Shown piece by piece: positions 6,860 to 14,516 of a stretch of DNA of 22,029 bases; within the stretch, counting starts at the first letter, position 1, and each line of letters starts with the position of its first letter. Origin of the DNA: JBDKTK01 sp039680225. Lineage in GTDB: Bacteria; Desulfobacterota; Syntrophia; Syntrophales; UBA4778. The DNA lies in the NCBI GenBank assembly GCA_039680225.1, contig JBDKTK010000036.1:1-22029 (forward strand), read 5' to 3'. The notes under the pieces were generated by a model. The model ran no database searches. It saw only the letters and a list, made by a program, of their open reading frames with translations, and was not told where the DNA came from. The translations under genes and the position numbers were made by a program.

Positions 6860-8059
6860 ATGCCCGGATTTGAGATTTTCGGAGAAGAAGAGAAAAAGGA
6901 AGTTATGGACGTCATGGAGACGGGCGTCCTGACGAGATACAATTTCGATGTCGAGCGCAAAGGGGTATTCAAGGTCCGCCAGTTCGAACAGGAGTTCGCC
7001 GCCTATCACAAGTCGCGCTACGCGCTGGGCGTGACATCCGGCTCGTCGGCCCTGAAAGTGGCCCTGTCGGCCCTCGATGTGGGGCCGGGCGATGAAGTGA
7101 TCGTGCCCGCATTCACATTCCTGGCGACATACGAGGCGGTCCTCGAAGTCGGGGCGGTCCCCGTCATGGCCGATATCGACGACACCCTCAACCTCGACCC
7201 CGAGGAGATCAACCGGAAAAAGACCAGATACACGAAGGCGGTCATCCCCGTCCACATGTGCGGCGCGCCAGCCCGCATCGACAGGATCATCGCCGCCGCG
7301 CGCCAGCACGGCCTGCTGCTGCTCGAGGACAACGCCCAGAGCTGCGGCGGCAGCTTTGCCGGCAAGAAGCTCGGCACCTTCGGCGACATGGGCATTTTCA
7401 GTTTCGACTATTACAAGACGATGACGACCGGCGAAGGCGGGATGGTCATCACCGACGATAAGGCCCTTTACGACCGAGCCGACTGGTACCACGACCACGG
7501 CCACGACCACGTGGGCATGAACCGCGCGGCCGAGGGCAGGACAATCACAGGATTCAACTACCGGATGAACGAGCTCCAGGGCGCGCTGGGACTGGCCCAG
7601 TTCCGGAAGATCGATTACATCATCTCCGAGCAGAAAAAGAACAAGGCCCGGCTCAGGGAGATATTCTCTCAAATAAAGGGCCTGGGCTTCAGGGCAATGG
7701 CCGACCCCGAAGGCGACACAGCCACGTTCTTCGGATTCAACATGCCCGATGCGGCAAGCGCGAAGAAACTCCAGAAAGCGCTTTCCGAGGGCGGTGTGGA
7801 CTCGATCTACTTCAAGGACAACCGGTGGCACTACGTCCCGAACTGGGAACACTTCCTGGCGCAGTCGTTTGCCAGCTCCAGGAAGTATCCTTACAAAGAC
7901 CCCGGATATAAGGGCAAGGTGAGCTACGGCAGGGACATGATCCCGCAGGCCGAAGAGATACTCGGGAGGACGCTTTTCATGGGCATCCCCATCCGGATGT
8001 CGGAAGAGCGCTTCGGCGTGATCAGCAAGGCCGTCGAAAAAGCGGCAAAGGCGGTATAA
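6860..8059 (+). CDS. kdnA: PLP-dependent sugar aminotransferase, KdnA-like (Kdo8N synthesis)
   Basis: DegT/DnrJ/EryC1/StrS-family aminotransferase of 399 residues. The PLP lysine is K186 in FSFDYYKTMTTGEGG (180-194), the pyridine-nitrogen aspartate is D157 in LLEDNAQSCGG, and the phosphate-binding region is TSGSSALK (59-66). In the proposed pathway it transfers an amino group from glutamate to the C8 aldehyde made by the preceding dehydrogenase, giving 8-amino-3,8-dideoxy-manno-octulosonate. It lies 18 bases after kdnB with AGGAG before the ATG, and three bases before the epimerase gene, so co-translation is likely. A different ketosugar substrate is possible, since this family is broad; the neighbouring kdsB is what favours Kdo. 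Confidence 0.82.
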   Translation: MPGFEIFGEEEKKEVMDVMETGVLTRYNFDVERKGVFKVRQFEQEFAAYHKSRYALGVTSGSSALKVALSALDVGPGDEVIVPAFTFLATYEAVLEVGAVPVMADIDDTLNLDPEEINRKKTRYTKAVIPVHMCGAPARIDRIIAAARQHGLLLLEDNAQSCGGSFAGKKLGTFGDMGIFSFDYYKTMTTGEGGMVITDDKALYDRADWYHDHGHDHVGMNRAAEGRTITGFNYRMNELQGALGLAQFRKIDYIISEQKKNKARLREIFSQIKGLGFRAMADPEGDTATFFGFNMPDAASAKKLQKALSEGGVDSIYFKDNRWHYVPNWEHFLAQSFASSRKYPYKDPGYKGKVSYGRDMIPQAEEILGRTLFMGIPIRMSEERFGVISKAVEKAAKAV

Positions 8060-8062
8060 AGC

Positions 8063-9040
8063 ATGATCGTTGTAACGGGCGGGGCGGGTTTCATCGGCAG
8101 CGCATTTGTGTGGAAGCTCAACCGGGAGGGCGTTACGGACATCCTCATCGTTGACGAGCTGGGCACGACCGACAAGTGGAAGAACCTTGTGAACCTGCGC
8201 TTCAACGATTACATCCACAAGGATTCCTTCCTGGAGATGATCATGGCCGAGCAGCTGCCTTTCGATGTGAGCGCCATCGTCCACATGGGCGCGTGCTCCT
8301 CGACGACGGAGCGCGATGCCGACTACCTCATGAAAAACAATTACCTTTACACCAGGGCCCTCGCGGTCTGGGCCGTGCGCCACGGCAAGCGCTTCATCTA
8401 CGCGAGCAGCGCCGCCACTTACGGCGACGGCGCCTTCGGTTTTTCTGACGACAATGCCGTTTCCGAAAAGCTCAAACCGATAAACATGTACGGCTACTCC
8501 AAGCAGATCTTCGATCTAGGCGTCCTGAAGAACGGGCTCGATCAGAAAACGGTCGGAGTGAAGTTCTTCAACGTGTTCGGCCCCAACGAATATCACAAGG
8601 ACGATATGCGCAGCGTCGTCCACAAGTCCTGGGGCCAGATCCGCGAAACCGGAAAAGTGCGGCTCTTCAAATCGCACCGGCCGGAATACACGGACGGCGG
8701 GCAGCTGCGCGATTTTGTCTACGTCAAGGACTGCGTTGACGCTCTGTGGTGGTTCCTGCAAAACCCGCAGGTCAACGGCATCTACAACCTGGGCACGGGT
8801 AAGGCAAGGAGCTGGAAGGACCTCGTCACGGCCGTGTTCAGCGCCCTGGGGCGCAAGCCCGAAATCGAGTACATCGACATGCCCGAATCCATCCGCGGGC
8901 AGTACCAGTATTTCACGGAGGCCCGGATGGAAAAACTCAGGGGCGCGGGGTACGCCGCAAGCGCCCGCAGCCTGGAGGAAGCGGTCAACGATTACGTGGT
9001 AAACTATCTGGAGAAACCGGACCCGTATCTCGCGCCATGA
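8063..9040 (+). CDS. hldD: ADP-glyceromanno-heptose 6-epimerase family protein (HldD-like)
   Basis: Short-chain dehydrogenase/epimerase of 325 residues. HldD interconverts ADP-D,D- and ADP-L,D-heptose for the LPS inner core by transient oxidation with NADP. The nucleotide loop is GGAGFIG (6-12). The catalytic set is S115 or S116 in ASSAATYG, and Y143-x3-K147 in MYGYSK. The second-base lysine typical of HldD is retained at K179 in NEYHKDDM. The gene sits between kdnA and kdsB, three bases after kdnA and overlapping kdsB by four bases (ATGA). The overlap suggests its product acts in the same assembly line. Either it supplies inner-core heptose, or it acts on an octulosonate-type sugar; the sequence favours the first. 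Confidence 0.82.
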   Translation: MIVVTGGAGFIGSAFVWKLNREGVTDILIVDELGTTDKWKNLVNLRFNDYIHKDSFLEMIMAEQLPFDVSAIVHMGACSSTTERDADYLMKNNYLYTRALAVWAVRHGKRFIYASSAATYGDGAFGFSDDNAVSEKLKPINMYGYSKQIFDLGVLKNGLDQKTVGVKFFNVFGPNEYHKDDMRSVVHKSWGQIRETGKVRLFKSHRPEYTDGGQLRDFVYVKDCVDALWWFLQNPQVNGIYNLGTGKARSWKDLVTAVFSALGRKPEIEYIDMPESIRGQYQYFTEARMEKLRGAGYAASARSLEEAVNDYVVNYLEKPDPYLAP

Positions 9041-9780
9041 AAGTAATCTGCATAATACCTTCGCGCTATTCATCAACCCGTTTCGAGGGAAAGCCCCTCG
9101 CGGACATCTGCGGCAAACCCATGATCCAGCATGTGTATGAAAGGGTCATGAGGGCCCCCGGCGTCACCGCGGCGGCCGTGGCCACGGATGACGAGCGCAT
9201 TTACGGCGCGGTGGAAAAATTCGGGGGGGCGGCGGTCATGACATCTTTCCGCCACCGCTCGGGCACGGACCGCATCGCCGAGGCCATCACGGGCATGGAC
9301 CTCCACGAGTCCGATATTATCGTGAACATCCAGGGCGACCAGCCTCTGTTCGAGCCTGCCCAAGTCACGGAAGTGGCCGGGCCCCTGCTGCGGGACCCCT
9401 ATGTTTATTTTTCCACGCTTATTTACCGGATCCGCCGCCCGGAGGAAATCACTCATCCCAATGCCGTCAAGGTCGTGTTCGACCGCAACGGCGACGCCCT
9501 GTATTTCTCCCGCGCCACGATCCCCTTCGTGCGCGACCGCGGCGCGACGGACTATTACAAGCACCACGGGATTTATGCATACAGGAAATGGTTCCTGCTG
9601 AAATTCGCCGCGCTTGAACAGGGCCGCCTGGAAAAGCTCGAAGCCCTTGAACAACTCCGCGCCCTAGAGCACGGGTACCGGCTCAGGGTAGTCGAGACCC
9701 AGTTCGATTCCGTCGAGGTGGATACCCTTGAAGAGCTGGAGCGGGTAAGGAGCATTCTTCTCGAAGGCGACATTGCCTGA
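9037..9780 (+). CDS. kdsB: CMP-Kdo synthetase family, probably Kdo8N-specific
   Basis: Cytidylyltransferase that activates a 3-deoxy-manno-octulosonate with CTP for transfer to lipid A. It has 247 residues. Signature parts are IPSRYSSTRFEGKPL (7-21), MTSFRHRSGTDR (68-79), NIQGDQPL (97-104), ALYFSRATIPF (154-164), KHHGIYAYR (175-183) and VDTLEELERV (228-237). Enterobacterial Kdo enzymes have QGDEP; this one has QGDQP, and the segment GRLEKLEALEQLRALE (196-211) replaces their SPLEHIE-type loop. From memory, both traits resemble the Shewanella enzyme that uses Kdo8N, which would fit the neighbouring kdnB and kdnA, but this needs an alignment. kdsA and the Kdo transferase are not in the window. 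The start overlaps the hldD stop as ATGA. Confidence 0.92.
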   Translation: MKVICIIPSRYSSTRFEGKPLADICGKPMIQHVYERVMRAPGVTAAAVATDDERIYGAVEKFGGAAVMTSFRHRSGTDRIAEAITGMDLHESDIIVNIQGDQPLFEPAQVTEVAGPLLRDPYVYFSTLIYRIRRPEEITHPNAVKVVFDRNGDALYFSRATIPFVRDRGATDYYKHHGIYAYRKWFLLKFAALEQGRLEKLEALEQLRALEHGYRLRVVETQFDSVEVDTLEELERVRSILLEGDIA

Positions 9781-9829
9781 AAGACGGTCCTGAAAATCCG
9801 GGCCTGAACTCCAGACAGAAAGGCCGGCC

Positions 9830-10576
9830 ATGATCATTGATTCCCACATGCATTGCGGTGTCCAGAACTCGGACCTGCCCATCAGCGTAATCCGGAGCTA
9901 CCTCGACGATGCCGGGATCGAGGGCGCCTGCCTCATACCGCCGGTCGAAGATATCTACGACCGGAGCGACTATCACTTCCGGGACAATAAACAGTGGATG
10001 CTCTGCCGCGAGCAGGCCAACAATTACCTGCTGGAGATCCAAAGGCAGCATGATGAATACGGCGCGTACTTTTTCGTCTGGAACGATTTCCGCAAGGACC
10101 GGCTCAAGGACGGCTATCGCGGGATCAAGTGGCACCGGCACGAATACGAGCCGACCTATAACTACGACGACCCCCGCTGCGGGGAGTTCCTGCAGGAGGC
10201 TTACCGGCTGCAGCTCCCCATCATGCTCGAGGAGTCGTACAGCAACACCCTTTATTTCCTCAAGAGGGTGGCCGGCCGCACCCCCGTCATTATCCCCCAC
10301 ATGGGCGGGCTCAACGGCGGTTTCCAGTCGCTTTTCCAGGCCGGAATATGGGATGATGAATCCGTATACGCCGACACGGCCCTCGCGTCCGCCCGGGAGA
10401 TGGCGCAGTTCCTGGAAAAATACGGCAGCAAACGGCTCCTCTTCGGCAGCGATTTCCCCTTCGGGACTCCTTATTACGAACTGCAGAAACTCGATTATCT
10501 GAAGCTCAGTGCCGGCGAGCGCGACGATCTTGTGCAGGGCAATGCCAGGCGGCTTTTGTTCCGGGGCCCCGGATGA
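9830..10576 (+). CDS. Amidohydrolase-related TIM-barrel hydrolase
   Basis: A 248-residue protein of the amidohydrolase-2 type (PF04909-like metal-dependent hydrolases and decarboxylases). The first strand has DSHMHCG with H6 and H8. A possible metal-bridging K100 lies in GIKWHRH, H157 in IPHMGG, and the last-strand aspartate D208 in FGSDFPFG, followed by the usual GNARRLL. Where many members have a histidine on strand five, this one reads LPIMLEES, so the metal site may differ. The substrate is unknown. It lies 49 bases downstream of kdsB with AGAAAGG before the ATG, and overlaps the next gene by four bases. Its position suggests a role in sugar or lipid A modification, but it could be an unrelated passenger. 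Confidence 0.78.
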   Translation: MIIDSHMHCGVQNSDLPISVIRSYLDDAGIEGACLIPPVEDIYDRSDYHFRDNKQWMLCREQANNYLLEIQRQHDEYGAYFFVWNDFRKDRLKDGYRGIKWHRHEYEPTYNYDDPRCGEFLQEAYRLQLPIMLEESYSNTLYFLKRVAGRTPVIIPHMGGLNGGFQSLFQAGIWDDESVYADTALASAREMAQFLEKYGSKRLLFGSDFPFGTPYYELQKLDYLKLSAGERDDLVQGNARRLLFRGPG

Positions 10577-11067
10577 ACCCGTTTCTGAAACTGCTGCCCG
10601 CAAGGATGAGGGAAAACATCCGTCTGCGGATTTTTGCCTTCACCAGGATCCGGATGCTCCATTTCGTTGCCCCGTACCTGCTGGAACTGACGGACGAGCG
10701 CTGCGTCATCCGGATCAGGCTCAACCGCAGGACGCGCAATCACCTCAACTCGATGTATTTCGGGGTGATGGCGGCGGGAGCGGACCTGGCGGGAGGGATC
10801 ACGGCGATGCGCCTCATTCAGAAAAGCCGCAGGAATGTGGCGCTCATTTTCAAGGACTTCCGGGCGGAGTTCCTGAAGAGGGCCGAAGGCGATACGCTGT
10901 TCACCTGCAATGACGGGCCGGCCGTGAGGGACCTCGTCCGGGAGGCGATCGCGACCGGGGAACGCATCAACACGACAGTGCATGTCACAGCCACCGTTCC
11001 GTCCAAACTCGGGGACGAGCCGGTCGCGAGATTCGAGCTTACGTTATCTCTGAGGTTGAAGGAATAA
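10573..11067 (+). CDS. DUF4442 hotdog-fold thioesterase-like protein
   Basis: A 164-residue protein resembling the DUF4442 branch of the hotdog thioesterase superfamily. A short N-terminal helical part is followed by RNHLNSMYFGVMAAGADLAGG (about 55-75), the long central helix with its preceding asparagine, and then alternating strands to the C-terminal FELTLSLRLKE. Members of this branch are largely uncharacterised and may hydrolyse or bind acyl-CoA/ACP. Its ATG overlaps the amidohydrolase stop (ATGA), so the two are translationally coupled and probably work together. A link to acyl chains of lipid A or membrane lipids is a guess from the neighbourhood. Confidence 0.68.
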   Translation: MNPFLKLLPARMRENIRLRIFAFTRIRMLHFVAPYLLELTDERCVIRIRLNRRTRNHLNSMYFGVMAAGADLAGGITAMRLIQKSRRNVALIFKDFRAEFLKRAEGDTLFTCNDGPAVRDLVREAIATGERINTTVHVTATVPSKLGDEPVARFELTLSLRLKE

Positions 11068-11086
11068 AATTTCACCGAAAGGACTT

Positions 11087-11476
11087 ATGCTGCTCTTAAC
11101 GCATATTGCCTGCATGGCCCTGGCCTTTTTGCTGATTGCGGCGGGAGTTCTCATCGCGATGTTCCGGAGGAAAAACCCCGCCTGGCTGAAACGGCATAAA
11201 ACACTTAACACCTCCGGTATGGGCTTGTCTCTTACGGGGTTTTTTTTCATAACCCTTGCGATTTCCCAGGTCCAGGGGGAGCACTTCACAATACTTCACA
11301 CCTGGGTGGGCCTGATGATCATTGCTTCCATCCTTATCACTCCGCTGCTCGGGCAATTAATGTTCGCAGTCGGCGCCCAGGCAGCAAAATTGCGGCCCTG
11401 GCATATCTGGTGGGGCCGGGCGACGCTGGCGCTCATGGTTTTGAATGTAATCCTCGGCATCGACCTGATCTTTTAG
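11087..11476 (+). CDS. Small cytochrome b561-type four-helix membrane protein
   Basis: A 129-residue protein with four hydrophobic helices (about 5-26, 41-61, 69-97 and 107-127). Histidines fall where cytochrome b561 cores place haem ligands: H6, H37 (LKRHKTL), H71 (HTWVGL) and H106 (RPWHIWWGRA). The spacing and the glycines after each histidine look like the core of eukaryotic-type b561/DOMON proteins, so it probably binds two haem b groups and moves electrons across the inner membrane. No DOMON or other soluble domain is attached. AAAGGAC precedes the ATG, and it lies 19 bases after the DUF4442 gene. Its electron partners are unknown. It ends 15 bases from a convergent permease gene. Confidence 0.62.
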   Translation: MLLLTHIACMALAFLLIAAGVLIAMFRRKNPAWLKRHKTLNTSGMGLSLTGFFFITLAISQVQGEHFTILHTWVGLMIIASILITPLLGQLMFAVGAQAAKLRPWHIWWGRATLALMVLNVILGIDLIF

Positions 11477-11491
11477 TCAACTCCTCATGGG

Positions 11492-12658
11492 CTAGCTTTC
11501 CCGCAGTGCGTCCACTATGCTCATCCGCGACGCCCTGACCGCCGGAAACACGCCTCCAATCAGGCCCATCACAAGGGCGAACCCCATTGATTCCAGAAAA
11601 ATCCCGGGAGTGAGCCTGAAAGAAAAGGCCAGCTCGGAGAAGGTCTGGAAATTCAGGGTGGACACCGTCATGAGCTGGAGGAAAGACGCGAAGAATATCC
11701 CGGCGAGCCCGCCGATCAGTCCCAGCGAAAGGGACTCGAGCAGGAAAGCGAGCAGGATGCTGCGCCGCTGGAAACCCAGCGCCCGCATGGTGCCGATTTC
11801 GGCAGTCCGGTTGGCGACGGCTGCATACATGGTGATCATGGCCCCGATGATCGCGCCGAGCGAAAAGATGATCGTGAGCGACAGGCCGAGGATCCTCAGG
11901 AACTTGGCCATGATCTCCGACTGCTCTTCATAGTAGCGGACCTCGCGCTTGGCTTCCAGGCTCAGCCGGGGATTGTTCTCGATGAAATCTTTTATTGCGG
12001 GGAAAGAGGACGAATCCGAGAGTTTGAAAATCACCGAGGAGTAAACGGGCCTGCGGAAGGCCTGCATCAGCTGGTCGGCATCGGCCCAGATTTCCGAGCT
12101 GAAACCGGTATTGCCGGCGTCGAAAACGCCGACCACCTGCCAGGACCTCATCCCGAAACGCAGCGATTCCCCGAGACCCGCACCCTGGAAGCGGCGGGCT
12201 ATGCTGGCGCCGGCCATGACTTCGGAGGAGCCCGGGCGGGGCATCCTGCCTTCGATTATTTTCACCTGGGGCCGCAGCTCCGGCGAGTTCTCGCCAATGC
12301 CGCGCAGCTGGACATTTGCCGGGTTGGCGTTGTCCCTGCGGGGCAGGGTTATCAGGATCACGATCTCCTTCGCCACGAGGCGGCGGCCGTCCGGGCGCGC
12401 CGCAATCCCCGACAGGGTTTCGAGGATGGCGGCCTGGTCCCTTTCGATCCCGCTCTGAACTTCCGACGTCGATCCCTTGCGGATTACGACAACGTTGTCG
12501 TACGAACCGGTCTCCACGAGAGTTTTCTGCAGACCTTCCGCCATCATCAGGATGGCCGCGAAGACAAAGACCACCAGGGCCATTCCGGCGGCGGTCAGCA
12601 CGGTCGTGAGCCGGCGGGCCCAGAGGTTGCGGATATTGTATGCCAACGGGACCGGCAT
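11492..12658 (-). CDS. ABC transporter permease, FtsX/MacB type (second subunit)
   Basis: A 388-residue permease with the MacB/FtsX plan: one N-terminal transmembrane helix (about 16-38), a large periplasmic domain (about 45-255), then three helices near 262-290, 306-335 and 355-378. The C-terminal part has the typical GTMRALGFQRRSIL coupling segment and ends in FPAVRASRMSIVDALRES, which fits the family's final ArAs..pveALR motif. The start overlaps the preceding permease stop as TGATG. It is homologous in plan to the neighbouring permease but clearly different in sequence, so the pair likely forms a heterodimer. The substrate is unknown. Confidence 0.9.
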   Translation of the reverse strand: MPVPLAYNIRNLWARRLTTVLTAAGMALVVFVFAAILMMAEGLQKTLVETGSYDNVVVIRKGSTSEVQSGIERDQAAILETLSGIAARPDGRRLVAKEIVILITLPRRDNANPANVQLRGIGENSPELRPQVKIIEGRMPRPGSSEVMAGASIARRFQGAGLGESLRFGMRSWQVVGVFDAGNTGFSSEIWADADQLMQAFRRPVYSSVIFKLSDSSSFPAIKDFIENNPRLSLEAKREVRYYEEQSEIMAKFLRILGLSLTIIFSLGAIIGAMITMYAAVANRTAEIGTMRALGFQRRSILLAFLLESLSLGLIGGLAGIFFASFLQLMTVSTLNFQTFSELAFSFRLTPGIFLESMGFALVMGLIGGVFPAVRASRMSIVDALRES

Positions 12659-13815
12659 CAGCCCACCTTCCTCAGCCCGTCGGCTATCCTGATCCGTATC
12701 GCCCGCCGCGCCGGGAGGACCGCGGCGATTATCCCGACCAGGGCCGCCGCTGCCGCATCAAGGTACAGCGTTTCAGTCTCGACGTTAAAATAGGGAAAGT
12801 AGGAACTGAGGGCCTGGCCGAAAGCTGAAGCGACCGGAAAAGTGAAGATTATTCCCAGGGCGCAGCCGAGCATGGTGATCAGGAGCGATTCCCCGAAAAT
12901 CAGGACCGCAATCGGCCCCGCACCGTAGCCGAGCGTTTTCAGGACGGCATATTCGCCCGTCCTCTCGCGGGTAGTCATGGCCATTGTGTTTGCGACCACC
13001 GCGAGGATAATGATTATGACCAGCAGGGACACTATCCGGATGGCGATGATTATCGCTTCGGCCATGGACAGGAAGCTCTGGGTGAAAGCCTTTTCCGTTT
13101 CAGTCAGGGTCTCGGCAAGTGAATTCCTGAACTGGCTGTCGATAGAAGCGGCCACTTGCGCGGCAATCTCCGGGTCCCGGACGCCGACCATCAGGAACCC
13201 TATCTCGCCGGCCCGGGCAGGGGACGTCTTTTTCATGGTCTCGTTGAGGTAATCCCAGTGGAAGAAAAGCTGCGTCTCGTCGACATTGCGGTCCCGTCCC
13301 CGGTACGTGCCCCGGAGGACGAAATCCCAGTTCCCGGGGTAAATTGTCCCCTGCAGCGTAATGCCCTGCCCCAGCTTCCAGCCGAATTTTTCCACCAGCT
13401 TGATCCCCGCGACGCAGCCGCGCCTGTCCCTCAGGAAGCTTGTTTTCTCACCGGGGTCCATGACGAGTTCGGGGTAGAGGTCCAGGTACGTGCGGGGCTC
13501 CACGGCGAAGTTGGCAAAAAAGTTCTTCTTGTCTATGTAATAGGCGCCAAACCAGTTCCCGTAGGTGACCTGGGTGACCCCCTCGACCTGGCGGATCCTG
13601 TCCTTATAGGAGAGAGGCAGCGGAAAGATGAGCGAAACGGCATTGCGGACCACGAGCCGGGTGGCGGACGAGGCCTCGACTCCCAGGTACCAGGTCGTGA
13701 TGACGGTGCGCAGCAGGCCGAAGGCGAGGATTGCGATCGCGATGCCGAGGATGGTCAGCCCGCTGCGCAGCCGGTGCCGGAAGGCATTCCTAATGAGGAG
13801 TTTCAGGATGAGCAT
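12658..13815 (-). CDS. ABC transporter permease, FtsX/MacB type (first subunit)
   Basis: A 385-residue FtsX-type permease. The first helix follows LIRNAFRHRLRSGLTILGIAIAI (helix about 18-36), a periplasmic domain runs to about 245, and three helices lie near 252-280, 303-330 and 350-372. The cytoplasmic TRERTGEYAVLKTLGYG segment contacts the ATPase, and the C-terminus ends LPARRAIRIRIADGLRKVG. Its start lies 26 bases inside the 3' end of the ATPase gene, and its stop overlaps the next permease start, so three genes are tightly coupled. This two-permease layout resembles Lol-like or MacB-like mechanotransmission exporters. Cargo cannot be read from sequence. Confidence 0.9.
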   Translation of the reverse strand: MLILKLLIRNAFRHRLRSGLTILGIAIAILAFGLLRTVITTWYLGVEASSATRLVVRNAVSLIFPLPLSYKDRIRQVEGVTQVTYGNWFGAYYIDKKNFFANFAVEPRTYLDLYPELVMDPGEKTSFLRDRRGCVAGIKLVEKFGWKLGQGITLQGTIYPGNWDFVLRGTYRGRDRNVDETQLFFHWDYLNETMKKTSPARAGEIGFLMVGVRDPEIAAQVAASIDSQFRNSLAETLTETEKAFTQSFLSMAEAIIIAIRIVSLLVIIIILAVVANTMAMTTRERTGEYAVLKTLGYGAGPIAVLIFGESLLITMLGCALGIIFTFPVASAFGQALSSYFPYFNVETETLYLDAAAAALVGIIAAVLPARRAIRIRIADGLRKVG

Positions 13816-14491
13816 TGCTCAGGATGCCCTTCTCCAGGAATTTCATGGTCTCGGCGCGTTTGGCCGCGCGCGGGTCATGGGTCACCATGATTATTGTCTT
13901 GCCGGATTCCTTGTTGAGGCGGCCCATGAGGTCCAGGATTTCCTCGGCCGATACCCTGTCGAGGTCGCCGGTGGGCTCATCTGCAACAAGTATGTCCGGG
14001 TCTGTGACGATGGCGCGGGCGATAGCGACGCGCTGCTGCTCGCCGCCGGAGAGCTGGCTCGGGTAATGCTCCATGCGTTCCGCGAGGTTGACGACTTTCA
14101 ATGCCATCTCCACATGCGATTCGCGTTCTGCCTTGGACAGGGCCGTGAGGTGAAGGGGGAGTTCGACGTTTTCGAAGGCGGTCAGGACAGGGATCAGGTT
14201 GTAAAACTGGAAAATGAACCCGACGTGGGTGGCGCGCCAGCCGGCCAGCTCAGTTTCCGAAAGGGATGTCACATCCAGGCCGCCGATCCGGATTGACCCG
14301 CTGTCGGCCTTGTCTATGCCGGCGATCAGGTTGAGAAGCGTGCTCTTGCCCGAGCCCGAAGGCCCCATGAGGGCCAGGAATTCCCCTTCCGCTATATTGA
14401 AGGTTATGTCTTCCAGGACGGGGATGCGCCTCCCCCCCCTGCTGTATGATTTATAAATATGGCTGATTTCCACGATGGGGTTTTCAGGCAT
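13790..14491 (-). CDS. ABC transporter ATPase, MacB/LolD type
   Basis: A 233-residue nucleotide-binding subunit. Motifs are Walker A GPSGSGKST (43-51), Q-loop glutamine Q95 in FIFQFYNLIP, signature LSGGEQQ (147-153), Walker B ILVADEPTGDLD (167-178) and the switch histidine H205 in VTHDP. FQFYNLIP and DEPTGDLD are characteristic of the MacB/LolD/FtsE branch, which powers periplasmic conformational change rather than transport through the membrane. It overlaps the first permease by 26 bases and lies 25 bases after the adaptor gene on the same strand, so adaptor, ATPase and two permeases form one operon. Confidence 0.95.
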   Translation of the reverse strand: MPENPIVEISHIYKSYSRGGRRIPVLEDITFNIAEGEFLALMGPSGSGKSTLLNLIAGIDKADSGSIRIGGLDVTSLSETELAGWRATHVGFIFQFYNLIPVLTAFENVELPLHLTALSKAERESHVEMALKVVNLAERMEHYPSQLSGGEQQRVAIARAIVTDPDILVADEPTGDLDRVSAEEILDLMGRLNKESGKTIIMVTHDPRAAKRAETMKFLEKGILSNAHPETPH

Positions 14492-14516
14492 GTCTATTTG
14501 CCATGTCCGGCCGCGG

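Noticed and set aside
5630..8383. A very long open frame on the minus strand opposite trmJ end, kdnB, kdnA and hldD
   Set aside because: The plus strand carries three proteins with intact catalytic motifs and good ribosome binding sites; the minus reading has no domain and is a by-product of high-GC codon bias.
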